From Paraburkholderia ferrariae NBRC 106233 (GTDB lineage: Bacteria; Pseudomonadota; Gammaproteobacteria; Burkholderiales; Burkholderiaceae), in the NCBI RefSeq assembly GCF_000685035.1, contig NZ_BAYB01000018.1:186001-250000 (forward strand): DNA of 64,000 bases. The letters run 5' to 3'. A model generated the notes under the pieces. It was not told the DNA's origin. It worked only from the letters and a program-made list of their open reading frames with translations, and made no database searches. Positions 25,511-32,031 of the stretch are shown piece by piece. The first letter of the stretch is position 1; each line of letters begins with the position of its first letter. A program made the position numbers and the translations under genes.

Positions 25511-25533
25511 GGCGCCCGGGCTGCGGGCGCCCT
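25511..25533 (+). terminator. Intrinsic terminator after the chemoreceptor gene
   Basis: GGGCGCCCG (25511-25519), loop GGCTG, CGGGCGCCC (25525-25533): a perfect 9-bp stem followed by TCTTTGCCTTTATT. It lies between two convergent genes. Confidence 0.8.
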
Positions 25534-25541
25534 CTTTGCCT

Positions 25542-26657
25542 TTATTGGCCGCGCGGCAGCGCAGTATAGGCCGTGAGCAGGTGATAAGGCGTGGTGGACG
25601 GCATGTCCGCGCGGGCCACGTCGCCCGCGGCGCTGCGGCATTCCACCCAGCCCTGCGGCGTGAGGAAGCGCGCCGCAAACCGCTCGATCTGCCCCGGCAG
25701 CGTGGCGCCCACCGCGGCATCGCCGTGCGTCGCGATCGCGCGCAGGTATTCCGTTTGCGCCCAGATGCGCTGGGTTGCGTCGATCACCCGTCCTGCTTCG
25801 TCGAGCGCGGCCGCCACGGCGCCCGTCTCCGGGTCCACCCCATGGCGCACGGCGAACGGGAACGCGCGCGCGAGCGCCTCGTCGAGCCCCGAAGCGCCGA
25901 GGCGCCCCGCCGCGCACGACACCAGCCAGAACCATTCGAACTGATGCCCCGGCTCCAGCCGGTTGCCGGCCGCGCCGACGGGCAGTTCGGCAATGCAGCC
26001 CGTGGGCGCGTGCAGGAAGGTCCGCGAGATCGCTTCGACGAGCTGTGTGATCGCGCTATCGAAGGCGGCGTCGCCGGTGGCCTCGCGGGCGGCGAGCCAG
26101 GCTTCGGTGAGGTGCATCAGCGGATTCTGGATGGGCGTGCCCGCGACCTGGGCGAACGAGGCATCCAGCGCCGCGTTGAAGAGCCCGCTACCGGCGGCAA
26201 AGCGATCGACGATCAGCGCCGAGGTGCTGCGCGCGAGGTCCAGTGCCGCGCTCACGCCGAAGCGCGCACCATACGCCGAACACGCGAACACCACGAAGGC
26301 GTGGGTATAGAGGTCCTTGGTGGTGTCGAGCGGCGCGCCCTGCGGATCGACGCTGAAGAACCAACCGCCGCGCGCGCCGTCCCGAAAGTAGTGCTGCAGC
26401 GTTTCGAACAGCGTGTGGGCATGCGCCGCGTCGCCGGCCCGGGAGAAAACGAATAGCTGGCGGGCGCAGGCCATCGCGCGATAGCGCACGGCCGGCAGGG
26501 GCGCGGCGCCGCCGGCTTCCATCGCCTCATAGGGCAGGCGCAGGGCGGCGTTGAAGCCCGGGCCGCGCCACAGCGGCAGTACGATGCGGTCGAAGTGGTC
26601 GCGCAGTCCTGCGCTGGCGAGTGCTGGCATGATGGAGCGCGCCGCGCCGGGCGGCAT
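25542..26657 (-). CDS. AGE-family sugar epimerase/isomerase
   Basis: A 371-residue (alpha/alpha)6-barrel enzyme of the N-acylglucosamine 2-epimerase family. Conserved elements are HLTEAWLAA, the LEPGHQFEWFWLL-type segment (with the catalytic His), TQRIWAQTEYLRA and the DGGWF-equivalent GGWFFSVDPQG. Closest functional types in proteobacteria are D-mannose isomerase (mannose to fructose) and sulfoquinovose/cellobiose isomerases. The order of motifs best fits a mannose isomerase, which is inference. The start is uncertain between ATGs at 26657 and 26630; neither has a clear ribosome-binding site. Confidence 0.85.
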   Translation of the reverse strand: MPPGAARSIMPALASAGLRDHFDRIVLPLWRGPGFNAALRLPYEAMEAGGAAPLPAVRYRAMACARQLFVFSRAGDAAHAHTLFETLQHYFRDGARGGWFFSVDPQGAPLDTTKDLYTHAFVVFACSAYGARFGVSAALDLARSTSALIVDRFAAGSGLFNAALDASFAQVAGTPIQNPLMHLTEAWLAAREATGDAAFDSAITQLVEAISRTFLHAPTGCIAELPVGAAGNRLEPGHQFEWFWLVSCAAGRLGASGLDEALARAFPFAVRHGVDPETGAVAAALDEAGRVIDATQRIWAQTEYLRAIATHGDAAVGATLPGQIERFAARFLTPQGWVECRSAAGDVARADMPSTTPYHLLTAYTALPRGQ

Positions 26658-26859
26658 GAAAGGTAGGCGAAGACGGCGATTGTACGCCGCGCTGCCAGTC
26701 TGGAGGAGGCGCCGCATCGGCGCAGGACGGCGCCGCGAATGGGCGCGGACCGCGCCTGGGCCGGCCTTGGCCGGGACCGGCGCATGCGGGCACGGATATC
26801 GACAGGGCGGCTCTGAACGGGCGCAGGCCGTCCATACCAAAAAAGGAGCGTCACCCCCC

Positions 26860-27546
26860 ATGATCACCAATCTCGAACTCATCTCGCGGCTGGTTCTGGC
26901 CGCCGCGCTCGGCAGTGTGATCGGCTTCGAGCGCGAACGGCTCTCGTGGGCCGCCGGCCTGCGCACCCACATGCTCGTCTGCGTGGGCTCCACGCTCATC
27001 ATGATCGTTTCGGCGTTCGGGTTTGCCGACGTGCTCTCGAACGACCACGTCGTACTCGACCCCTCGCGGATGGCCGCGCAGGTCGTCTCGGGCATCGGCT
27101 TTCTCGGCGCCGGCTCGATCCTGCTGCGCGGCGAGATCGTGCGCGGCCTCACCACGGCCGCGAGCCTGTGGTCGGTGGCGGCCGTCGGCCTTGCCGTGGG
27201 CGGCGGCATGTACACGGCGGCCATTGCGGCGACCATCATCATTCTCATCATTCTCGCGGGCATCAAGCCGCTGGAGCGCCGCTTCATCACCTTCCGGCAG
27301 CGCCGGCAGCTTTCGCTGACCGTCGAGCGCGGCGCCCTCACGTTCCATTCGCTGCACGATGCGCTCGGCACGTCGAGCGCGCGCGTGAAGCAGTTCGTCG
27401 TCCAGCAGAGCGACGATTCGGCCGAACTCGACGTCGTGATGATCACGCTGAGCCGCGTCTCCACGATGGAGTACGAGGCGATCTGCTCGGCGCTGCGGCA
27501 ACTGCCGGCCGTGAGGGAGTTTCGCGAGGAAGGCGCGCCGGGCTGA
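26860..27546 (+). CDS. MgtC/SapB-family inner-membrane protein
   Basis: A 228-residue protein. The N-terminal ~130 residues form about four membrane segments with the family hallmark GSVIGFERER, the GLRTHMLVCVGSTL segment, and QVVSGIGFLGAGSILLRG, then GLTTAASLW. Residues ~145-225 form a soluble ACT-like domain. MgtC relatives help survival under magnesium limitation and within host cells and act on ATP synthase/phosphate balance. The ATG at 26860 is preceded by AAGGAG. It is divergent from the AGE-family gene. No magnesium-responsive leader is visible upstream. Confidence 0.92.
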   Translation: MITNLELISRLVLAAALGSVIGFERERLSWAAGLRTHMLVCVGSTLIMIVSAFGFADVLSNDHVVLDPSRMAAQVVSGIGFLGAGSILLRGEIVRGLTTAASLWSVAAVGLAVGGGMYTAAIAATIIILIILAGIKPLERRFITFRQRRQLSLTVERGALTFHSLHDALGTSSARVKQFVVQQSDDSAELDVVMITLSRVSTMEYEAICSALRQLPAVREFREEGAPG

Positions 27547-27731
27547 GGCACGCGGGCGCGGCGCCCGAGCGTTGAATTCGGCCCGAAAGTGGCCGGTGTT
27601 CGGCCCCGGTGGGTTCGCACCCCCATGCGACAATGCAGACTCGAATCCATCGCACGAAGACGCCGCGCCGCGGCTGGACCCGCCGCGCGCGGCGCAGGAC
27701 GCCTCGATCCTCATGGCAGGTATAAGCACAC

Positions 27732-28730
27732 ATGGCTGATATCGCAGACAACGCAGACCCCACCTTCCCCAGCACTGCGCGTGTAGCGCGCGGTGCACCA
27801 CCGAAGCGACGGGCTTCCGCCGCTGCCGCCATTCCCACCGATACCGAAAACACGCGTGCGCAGGCGGCGGAGCCGCCGGGCGCGCAACCGGCCGAGCCGA
27901 CGCGCGACGAGAGCACCTTCGACCTGTTCGGCGACGACCCCGCTTATACGGCCACTCCGCTGGTCCGGGCGCCCGATGCCCGGCGGGCTCGGGAAGCGCT
28001 GAGTGCGGTTCCGGCTCAACAGCCGGTGGTGGCGCCTGCCGAGGCTGAGCCGGCTCAGCCGTTAGTGGCAACTGCCGCACCGGACGCCGAGGTCGCGACA
28101 GAGGTCCGGCCAGCGCCGACGGCGGTTGCGCCGCGCCGTAGCACGCGGACGAAAGCGGCAACGCTGGCGGCGGCATTGGGAGAACCCGCGCTGCAAGCAC
28201 CGGAGAGCACGGCGGCGAACGACATCAAGCCAGACGACGGTCCGGGCGCGCCGCCTGCCGCCGCGGCTGAAATCGCCGATACCGGGCCGCAGATCGCGCC
28301 TGCGCTGCCTCCCGAACCCGAAAGCGCCCGCACGCATGCGCTGGCCCAGGCCGTGGACGCGCTGCACGGCAGGATCGCGGATCAGGGCCGGGCGGCGGCC
28401 GAACTGTCGCGCCGCATGAAGTGGACCCTCGCGGCAGCGGCGGGCGCACTGCTGGTAACGGTGGCGACCGGCATTGTCCAGACGGTCGCGCTGGTGCGAC
28501 TGGCGTCTGAGACGAGGGCCCAGCAGCAGCACCTCGCGCAGATGATGCAGGACCAGCAGGCGGCGCTTGCCGGCGCACTGGCGCGGCTTGCTGCGCAGCC
28601 GGTGGCGGCGCCCCCGCCTGCACCCGCTTTGCAGGCCGCGGCCGTTCGCGCGGCGCCTGCGCATCCTGCCCGGCATGCCGCCGCGCACGCCCACCACGCG
28701 CGGCCTGCCAGCCAGGCCCGGGGTCACTGA
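27732..28730 (+). CDS. Ala/Pro-rich single-pass membrane protein, unknown function
   Basis: A 332-residue protein of very biased composition. Residues 1-200 are Ala/Pro/Glu-rich, probably disordered and with no signal peptide. One hydrophobic segment at about 231-255 (KWTLAAAAGALLVTVATGIV) is followed by a Gln-rich short coiled-coil and an Ala/Pro/His tail. It is likely a cytoplasm-anchored membrane protein of the kind encoded singly in Burkholderia genomes. No catalytic motif is recognisable. The start is the first ATG after a purine-rich GGCAGG. A perfect 10-bp hairpin follows the gene. Confidence 0.6.
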   Translation: MADIADNADPTFPSTARVARGAPPKRRASAAAAIPTDTENTRAQAAEPPGAQPAEPTRDESTFDLFGDDPAYTATPLVRAPDARRAREALSAVPAQQPVVAPAEAEPAQPLVATAAPDAEVATEVRPAPTAVAPRRSTRTKAATLAAALGEPALQAPESTAANDIKPDDGPGAPPAAAAEIADTGPQIAPALPPEPESARTHALAQAVDALHGRIADQGRAAAELSRRMKWTLAAAAGALLVTVATGIVQTVALVRLASETRAQQQHLAQMMQDQQAALAGALARLAAQPVAAPPPAPALQAAAVRAAPAHPARHAAAHAHHARPASQARGH

Positions 28731-28759
28731 GCCCGTTTTGTCCCTGTATCAAAACCGGC

Positions 28760-28785
28760 GATGCGTTGCTTTGATGCAACGCATC
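28760..28785. repeat. Perfect 10-bp inverted repeat downstream of the Ala/Pro-rich gene
   Basis: GATGCGTTGC (28760-28769), loop TTTGAT, GCAACGCATC (28776-28785). The stem is perfect but no T-tract follows, so it may be a rho-type/processing hairpin rather than an intrinsic terminator. A second imperfect hairpin with a T7 loop lies at about 28813-28838. Confidence 0.6.
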
Positions 28786-28838
28786 ATCGACATGTATCCC
28801 GATGTGACGGGGTGCCGCAGTTTTTTTGCTGCGCCGCA

Positions 28839-28891
28839 CTAGTCATCGACTAGGGAAAACCCTATAATGCACTTGTCCTAGGGAAAACCCT
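28839..28891 (+). promoter_or_regulatory. Promoter with twin TAGGGAAAACCCT boxes before the 51-residue gene
   Basis: A perfect -10 TATAAT (28863-28868) lies 17 bp after TAGTCA (28840-28845, 4/6 match to a -35). The box TAGGGAAAACCCT occurs at 28851-28863, ending at the first T of the -10. It occurs again at 28879-28891, just past the expected start point, exactly 28 bp later. A further palindrome, CTAGTC-ATC-GACTAG (28839-28853), overlaps the -35 and box 1. The two identical boxes are probably operator sites of one regulator. Confidence 0.6.
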
Positions 28892-28917
28892 GATCATCCA
28901 ACTAACCGGGAGTCGCC

Positions 28918-29073
28918 ATGAGCTTTATCCTTGCACTGATTCAAAAGGCGAACGATCTCTTCGCGTCGCCGTATCTGCCGATGGATGCCGATTACTCGTA
29001 CAAGGCACGTCATCGCGAAGCGGAACGCGTGCGCCGCTCGCACTACATGCCGTTCGGCCTGCCGCGCGACTAA
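28918..29073 (+). CDS. 51-residue small protein behind a duplicated operator box
   Basis: Encodes a basic 51-residue protein: an amphipathic/hydrophobic start (MSFILALIQKANDLF), then an Asp/Tyr turn, a strongly charged helix (KARHREAERVRRSH) and a YMPFGLPRD tail. A GGGAGT sequence six bases upstream and the well-formed promoter at 28839-28891 make expression likely. I do not recognise the family. Short Arg-rich proteins of similar size are frequent in Burkholderia and some are strongly stress-regulated. A terminator follows at 29159. The gene is well supported; the role is unknown. Confidence 0.7.
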   Translation: MSFILALIQKANDLFASPYLPMDADYSYKARHREAERVRRSHYMPFGLPRD

Positions 29074-29158
29074 GCAGCGCGCGTAGCGCGAGGCGGCATG
29101 CGCCGCCCGCCGCGCTATCCCGCGCGTCGTGCCTGGTAGTGCCTGATATGCCAGCCAG

Positions 29159-29192
29159 ACAAGGCCGGCTCCCCAACGGGAGCCGGCCTTGT
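29159..29192 (+). terminator. Strong hairpin terminator after the 51-residue gene
   Basis: ACAAGGCCGGCTCCC (29159-29173), loop CAAC, GGGAGCCGGCCTTGT (29178-29192): a perfect 15-bp stem, with only TTG following, so the tail is short. The stem's outer A-C-A-A/T-T-G-T pairs make it usable on both strands. Confidence 0.75.
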
Positions 29193-29304
29193 TGCATTGG
29201 GATCTGGCCGACAAAGGCCACAAGGGCAGGCCTCGTGCTGCACAAATCGCCCGGCGCAGTAAAAAGCCGTTGTGCATCAGCGCCTTGGGCGGGATGTGCG
29301 CAGC

Positions 29305-29339
29305 TTGTCCACAACTCTCTCAACACAATCTGTGGACAA
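29305..29339. repeat. Inverted pair of DnaA-box-like sites (26-bp register)
   Basis: TTGTCCACA at 29305-29313 and its exact inverted copy TGTGGACAA at 29331-29339, separated by 17 bp. Each 9-mer differs at one base from the DnaA box TTATCCACA. Their start-to-start distance of 26 bp equals that of three pairs at 34803-35099. Confidence 0.7.
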
Positions 29340-29429
29340 ATCGGGCCCGGCGGCCACCTCGGCAAACCGCCGGCGGCCGTGTCATAGTGCTAGCCCCTTC
29401 CCGCAGCTTGCCCCAAGCAAAGTTTCGTC

Positions 29430-30044
29430 ATGCCGAGCACTTATTTCTACGATCCCGCCACCGGCCACGGCCTGCCGCACGATCCGTTCAAGGCGATCGT
29501 CGCGCCGCGCCTGATCGGCTGGATCTCCACCCGGGCCGCCGACGGCTGCCTGAATCTCGCGCCCTACAGCTTCTTCGGCGCATTCGCCTCCTTCCCGCCG
29601 ATCATCGGTTTCTGCAGCGAGGGCCGCAAGGACAGCATCGCCAACATCGAGGCGACCGGCGAGTTCGTCTGGAATCTCGCCTCGAAGCCGCTCGCGCAGC
29701 AGATGAACCGCACGTCGGCGCCCGTTGCCGCCGATGTCGATGAATTCGCGCTCGCGGGGCTCACGCCGGCGCCGGGCCGCAACGTGAACGTGCCGCACGT
29801 GGGCGAGTCGCCTGCCGCGCTCGAATGCCGCCTGTTGCAGGTGGTGCGGCTTGCCACGCTCGACGGCACGCCGATGGACAACTGGCTCGCGCTCGGCCAG
29901 GTGGTGGGCGTGCATATCGACGAGGCGTTCCTCAAGGACGGCCTGTTCGACACGCACGCTGCGCAGCCCGTCATGCGCGCGGGCTACCGTGCCGATTACG
30001 CGCAGATCGGCGAGATGTTCCAGATGATCCGGCCGCCGGCCTGA
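29430..30044 (+). CDS. Flavin-reductase-like FMN-binding protein
   Basis: A 204-residue split-barrel flavoprotein of the flavin reductase-like/DIM6 family. The N-terminus has the family pattern PRLIGWISTR ... LNLAPYSFFGAFASFPPIIGF, then a phosphate-binding segment with KDSIANIEATGEFVWNLAS. Relatives bind FMN and either supply reduced flavin to monooxygenases or act on unknown substrates. The ATG at 29430 is the first in frame after the intergenic region. No partner oxygenase is adjacent. Confidence 0.85.
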   Translation: MPSTYFYDPATGHGLPHDPFKAIVAPRLIGWISTRAADGCLNLAPYSFFGAFASFPPIIGFCSEGRKDSIANIEATGEFVWNLASKPLAQQMNRTSAPVAADVDEFALAGLTPAPGRNVNVPHVGESPAALECRLLQVVRLATLDGTPMDNWLALGQVVGVHIDEAFLKDGLFDTHAAQPVMRAGYRADYAQIGEMFQMIRPPA

Positions 30045-30177
30045 GCCGCGGCGCGGCCGCCTCCGCGAGGTTGCCTGACGAGGTTGCCCAGTGACGTTGC
30101 TCGCAAGGTTGCTTCGCCAGGCGCCGCGCGCCGATAATGGCCCGACTTCGCGCGAGGCGCATCGGGAGACGACGCAC

Positions 30178-30477
30178 ATGCAATTTCCAGCGGGATCGGT
30201 AGTGGCGCTCAGTTCGGCCGCCGCGACGATGTTTTCGATGGGCATGCTCTTTCTCGGCTACTGGGGGCTGCACGAGCCCTCGCCCTGGCGCTTCGGCGAG
30301 CGTGTCGTCGTAGTGGTCGCGCTGGCGGGTTTCGCGTGCCTCGCCAGCGTGCCGTTTCTCGCCACGTCGCCCATGACCACCCCCGAAGACGAATCGCGCA
30401 TGCGCCTCGCGCGCCGCATCTTTCTGTGCGGCGCGTGCGCGGTGTGGTGCGCGATCGTCCTTTCCCTCGTCGTCTGA
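30178..30477 (+). CDS. Small inner-membrane protein with three predicted TM segments
   Basis: A 99-residue hydrophobic protein with TM segments at about 8-30, 42-62 and 80-99 and a short charged loop (MTTPEDESRMRLARR) between the last two. Unrecognised. Start chosen at 30178, after a purine-rich GGGAGACGACG; an in-frame ATG at 30091 would add an Arg-rich leader of 29 residues. It could be co-transcribed with the flavin-reductase-like gene (133 bp upstream). Converges with the porin gene. Confidence 0.55.
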   Translation: MQFPAGSVVALSSAAATMFSMGMLFLGYWGLHEPSPWRFGERVVVVVALAGFACLASVPFLATSPMTTPEDESRMRLARRIFLCGACAVWCAIVLSLVV

Positions 30478-30547
30478 CGCGGCGCGCGCGGTCCGCTGCG
30501 GCCCCGCGCGCCATGCAAGCCGACGCCGCTTCCCTAGAGCCGCTTTC

Positions 30548-31741
30548 CTAGAAGCGCGCGCGCATGCCCACCGTGCTCACGACCTGGTTCGCCGTCGTCG
30601 AAGCACCGCCCGCCGTGTTGATGAACGCCACGTAGTTGTGCCCGCTCGCGTGCTGGTACATCGCTTCGGCATAGAGGTCGGTGCGCTTCGAGAGCCGGTA
30701 CACCGCCTGCACGTCCACCTGCTGCCACTTCGGATCGGCGCCATAGGTCGTGCTTTCGCCGACGTGGCCGTCCGTGTACGTGTACGCGAGGCCGAGAATC
30801 CAGGCCGGCGTGAGCTGGTACTTGCCGTTCACTTCGTAGTTGTTGAAGCTCACGTCGCCGCCGTGGGAGCCGAAGGCCGTCGATCCCGCGTATTCGCTGC
30901 GCGTGAACACGAAGCCCGCCGTGGCCGGGCCGAACGTGTAGTTCAGGCCGCCGCCGAACGAGCGCAGGCGATCGGCGCCCAGTGCGAAGCCGCCCTTGCC
31001 GTTCGCTGTCGATTCCGCGAGATCGACGGCGCCCGGGCTGCTCGCAGTCGCGCCTTGCGTGTTGTTCAGTTGCAGATAGCCGGCGGCCAGGGCGAGCGGG
31101 CCGGTGTTGTAGCTCGCACCGAAGCTGTAGGCGCGGTTCGTGCCGAAGTCCGTCTGGTTCGAGAACGCGTACATGGCGCCGAATTTCAGGCCGCTATAGG
31201 CGTTGCTCGTGTACTTGAGCGCGTTGTTGATGCGCAGCGAGTGGTTGAGGTTGTCGTTGTCGAACGGATGCGCGAAGCCGGTGTCGCCGAAGGTGCCGGC
31301 CGTGGCCGAGAGCGGCGAGACGAAATCGACGAGATCGTCGTACTGGCGGCCGAGCGTGAGTGAGCCGAACTGGTCCTGCGCGAGCCCGACATAGGCCTGG
31401 CGGCCGAACATTCGGCTGTCCTGACCGAGCTTGCCGTTCTGCACGTTGAAGCCGTTCTCCAGCACGAAGACCGCATGCAGGCCGCCGCCCAGGTCTTCGC
31501 TGCCGCGCATGCCGAAGCGGCTGCCGTTGACCTCGCCGCTCGTGGCCTGCCAGAGCGCGCCGCCCGACTTGCCGCTCGCCACGTTGTTCGTGTACGAGAT
31601 GCCGGCGTCGATCAGGCCATACAGCGTGACCGAGCTTTGAGCGTGAGCGGCGGGCGCGAAGGCGGCGAGGGATGCGACGGTGGTAAAAGCCGCCATGGCC
31701 GTCGTGGCGGACCTTGGGGTGGACGAATTCTTGTTCTTCAC
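30548..31741 (-). CDS. Gram-negative general porin (OmpC-like)
   Basis: A 397-residue outer-membrane trimeric beta-barrel porin. A signal peptide (residues 1-34, cleavage after AHA) precedes the family start QSSVTLYGLIDAGISYTNN. The GSRFGMRGSEDLGGGL strand and the C-terminal VGMRARF, with terminal Phe, are the outer-membrane insertion signature. Start is GTG at 31741, with an excellent AGGAG seven bases upstream. That Shine-Dalgarno can pair with an upstream ACTCCTGA in the leader. It is one of many porin paralogues in Burkholderia; solute preference unknown. Confidence 0.95.
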   Translation of the reverse strand: MKNKNSSTPRSATTAMAAFTTVASLAAFAPAAHAQSSVTLYGLIDAGISYTNNVASGKSGGALWQATSGEVNGSRFGMRGSEDLGGGLHAVFVLENGFNVQNGKLGQDSRMFGRQAYVGLAQDQFGSLTLGRQYDDLVDFVSPLSATAGTFGDTGFAHPFDNDNLNHSLRINNALKYTSNAYSGLKFGAMYAFSNQTDFGTNRAYSFGASYNTGPLALAAGYLQLNNTQGATASSPGAVDLAESTANGKGGFALGADRLRSFGGGLNYTFGPATAGFVFTRSEYAGSTAFGSHGGDVSFNNYEVNGKYQLTPAWILGLAYTYTDGHVGESTTYGADPKWQQVDVQAVYRLSKRTDLYAEAMYQHASGHNYVAFINTAGGASTTANQVVSTVGMRARF

Positions 31742-31747
31742 GAATGG

Positions 31748-31790
31748 ACTCCTGAGTGATGCCGTAGCGGTTGAAAACAGCGTCAGGAGT
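31748..31790 (-). promoter_or_regulatory. Possible Shine-Dalgarno-sequestering hairpin in the porin leader
   Basis: On the mRNA, ACTCCTGA (31790-31783) can pair perfectly with TCAGGAGT (31755-31748), which contains the porin Shine-Dalgarno, leaving a 27-base loop. Opening or stabilising this 8-bp stem would switch translation. Seen by reading only; folding was not computed. Confidence 0.45.
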
Positions 31791-32031
31791 GTAAGAATTA
31801 AGCGCCGCCGGAAAAGCCGGGCTGACTGGACAAGATCCTTCCTGAATCTGGAAGAAACATTTCATCGTGGTGTCATATTCGACGGTGAGAACGGCCCTTC
31901 GAGCGTGCCGTGAACCACTGCGCCGCGGCAGTTATTGCGGAGCGCAGAATAATCGTGGCGCGCAGGCAAGTACCGGCGCGCAGGGCGATTTTTGATACGA
32001 TGCACGCTTTTCCAGCCCATCCTTTGCCCGC

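Larger units (their letters stand above)
29074..29429. other. Intergenic region with terminator and DnaA-box-like pair
   Basis: A 356-bp gene-free stretch. It holds the strong hairpin at 29159-29192 and the inverted pair of DnaA-box-like 9-mers at 29305-29339. The promoter of the flavin-reductase-like gene must lie between ~29340 and 29430, but no clear hexamers are visible. Confidence 0.6.

Noticed and set aside
28760..28785. Intrinsic terminator
   Set aside because: Perfect stem but no T-tract on either side; kept only as an inverted repeat.
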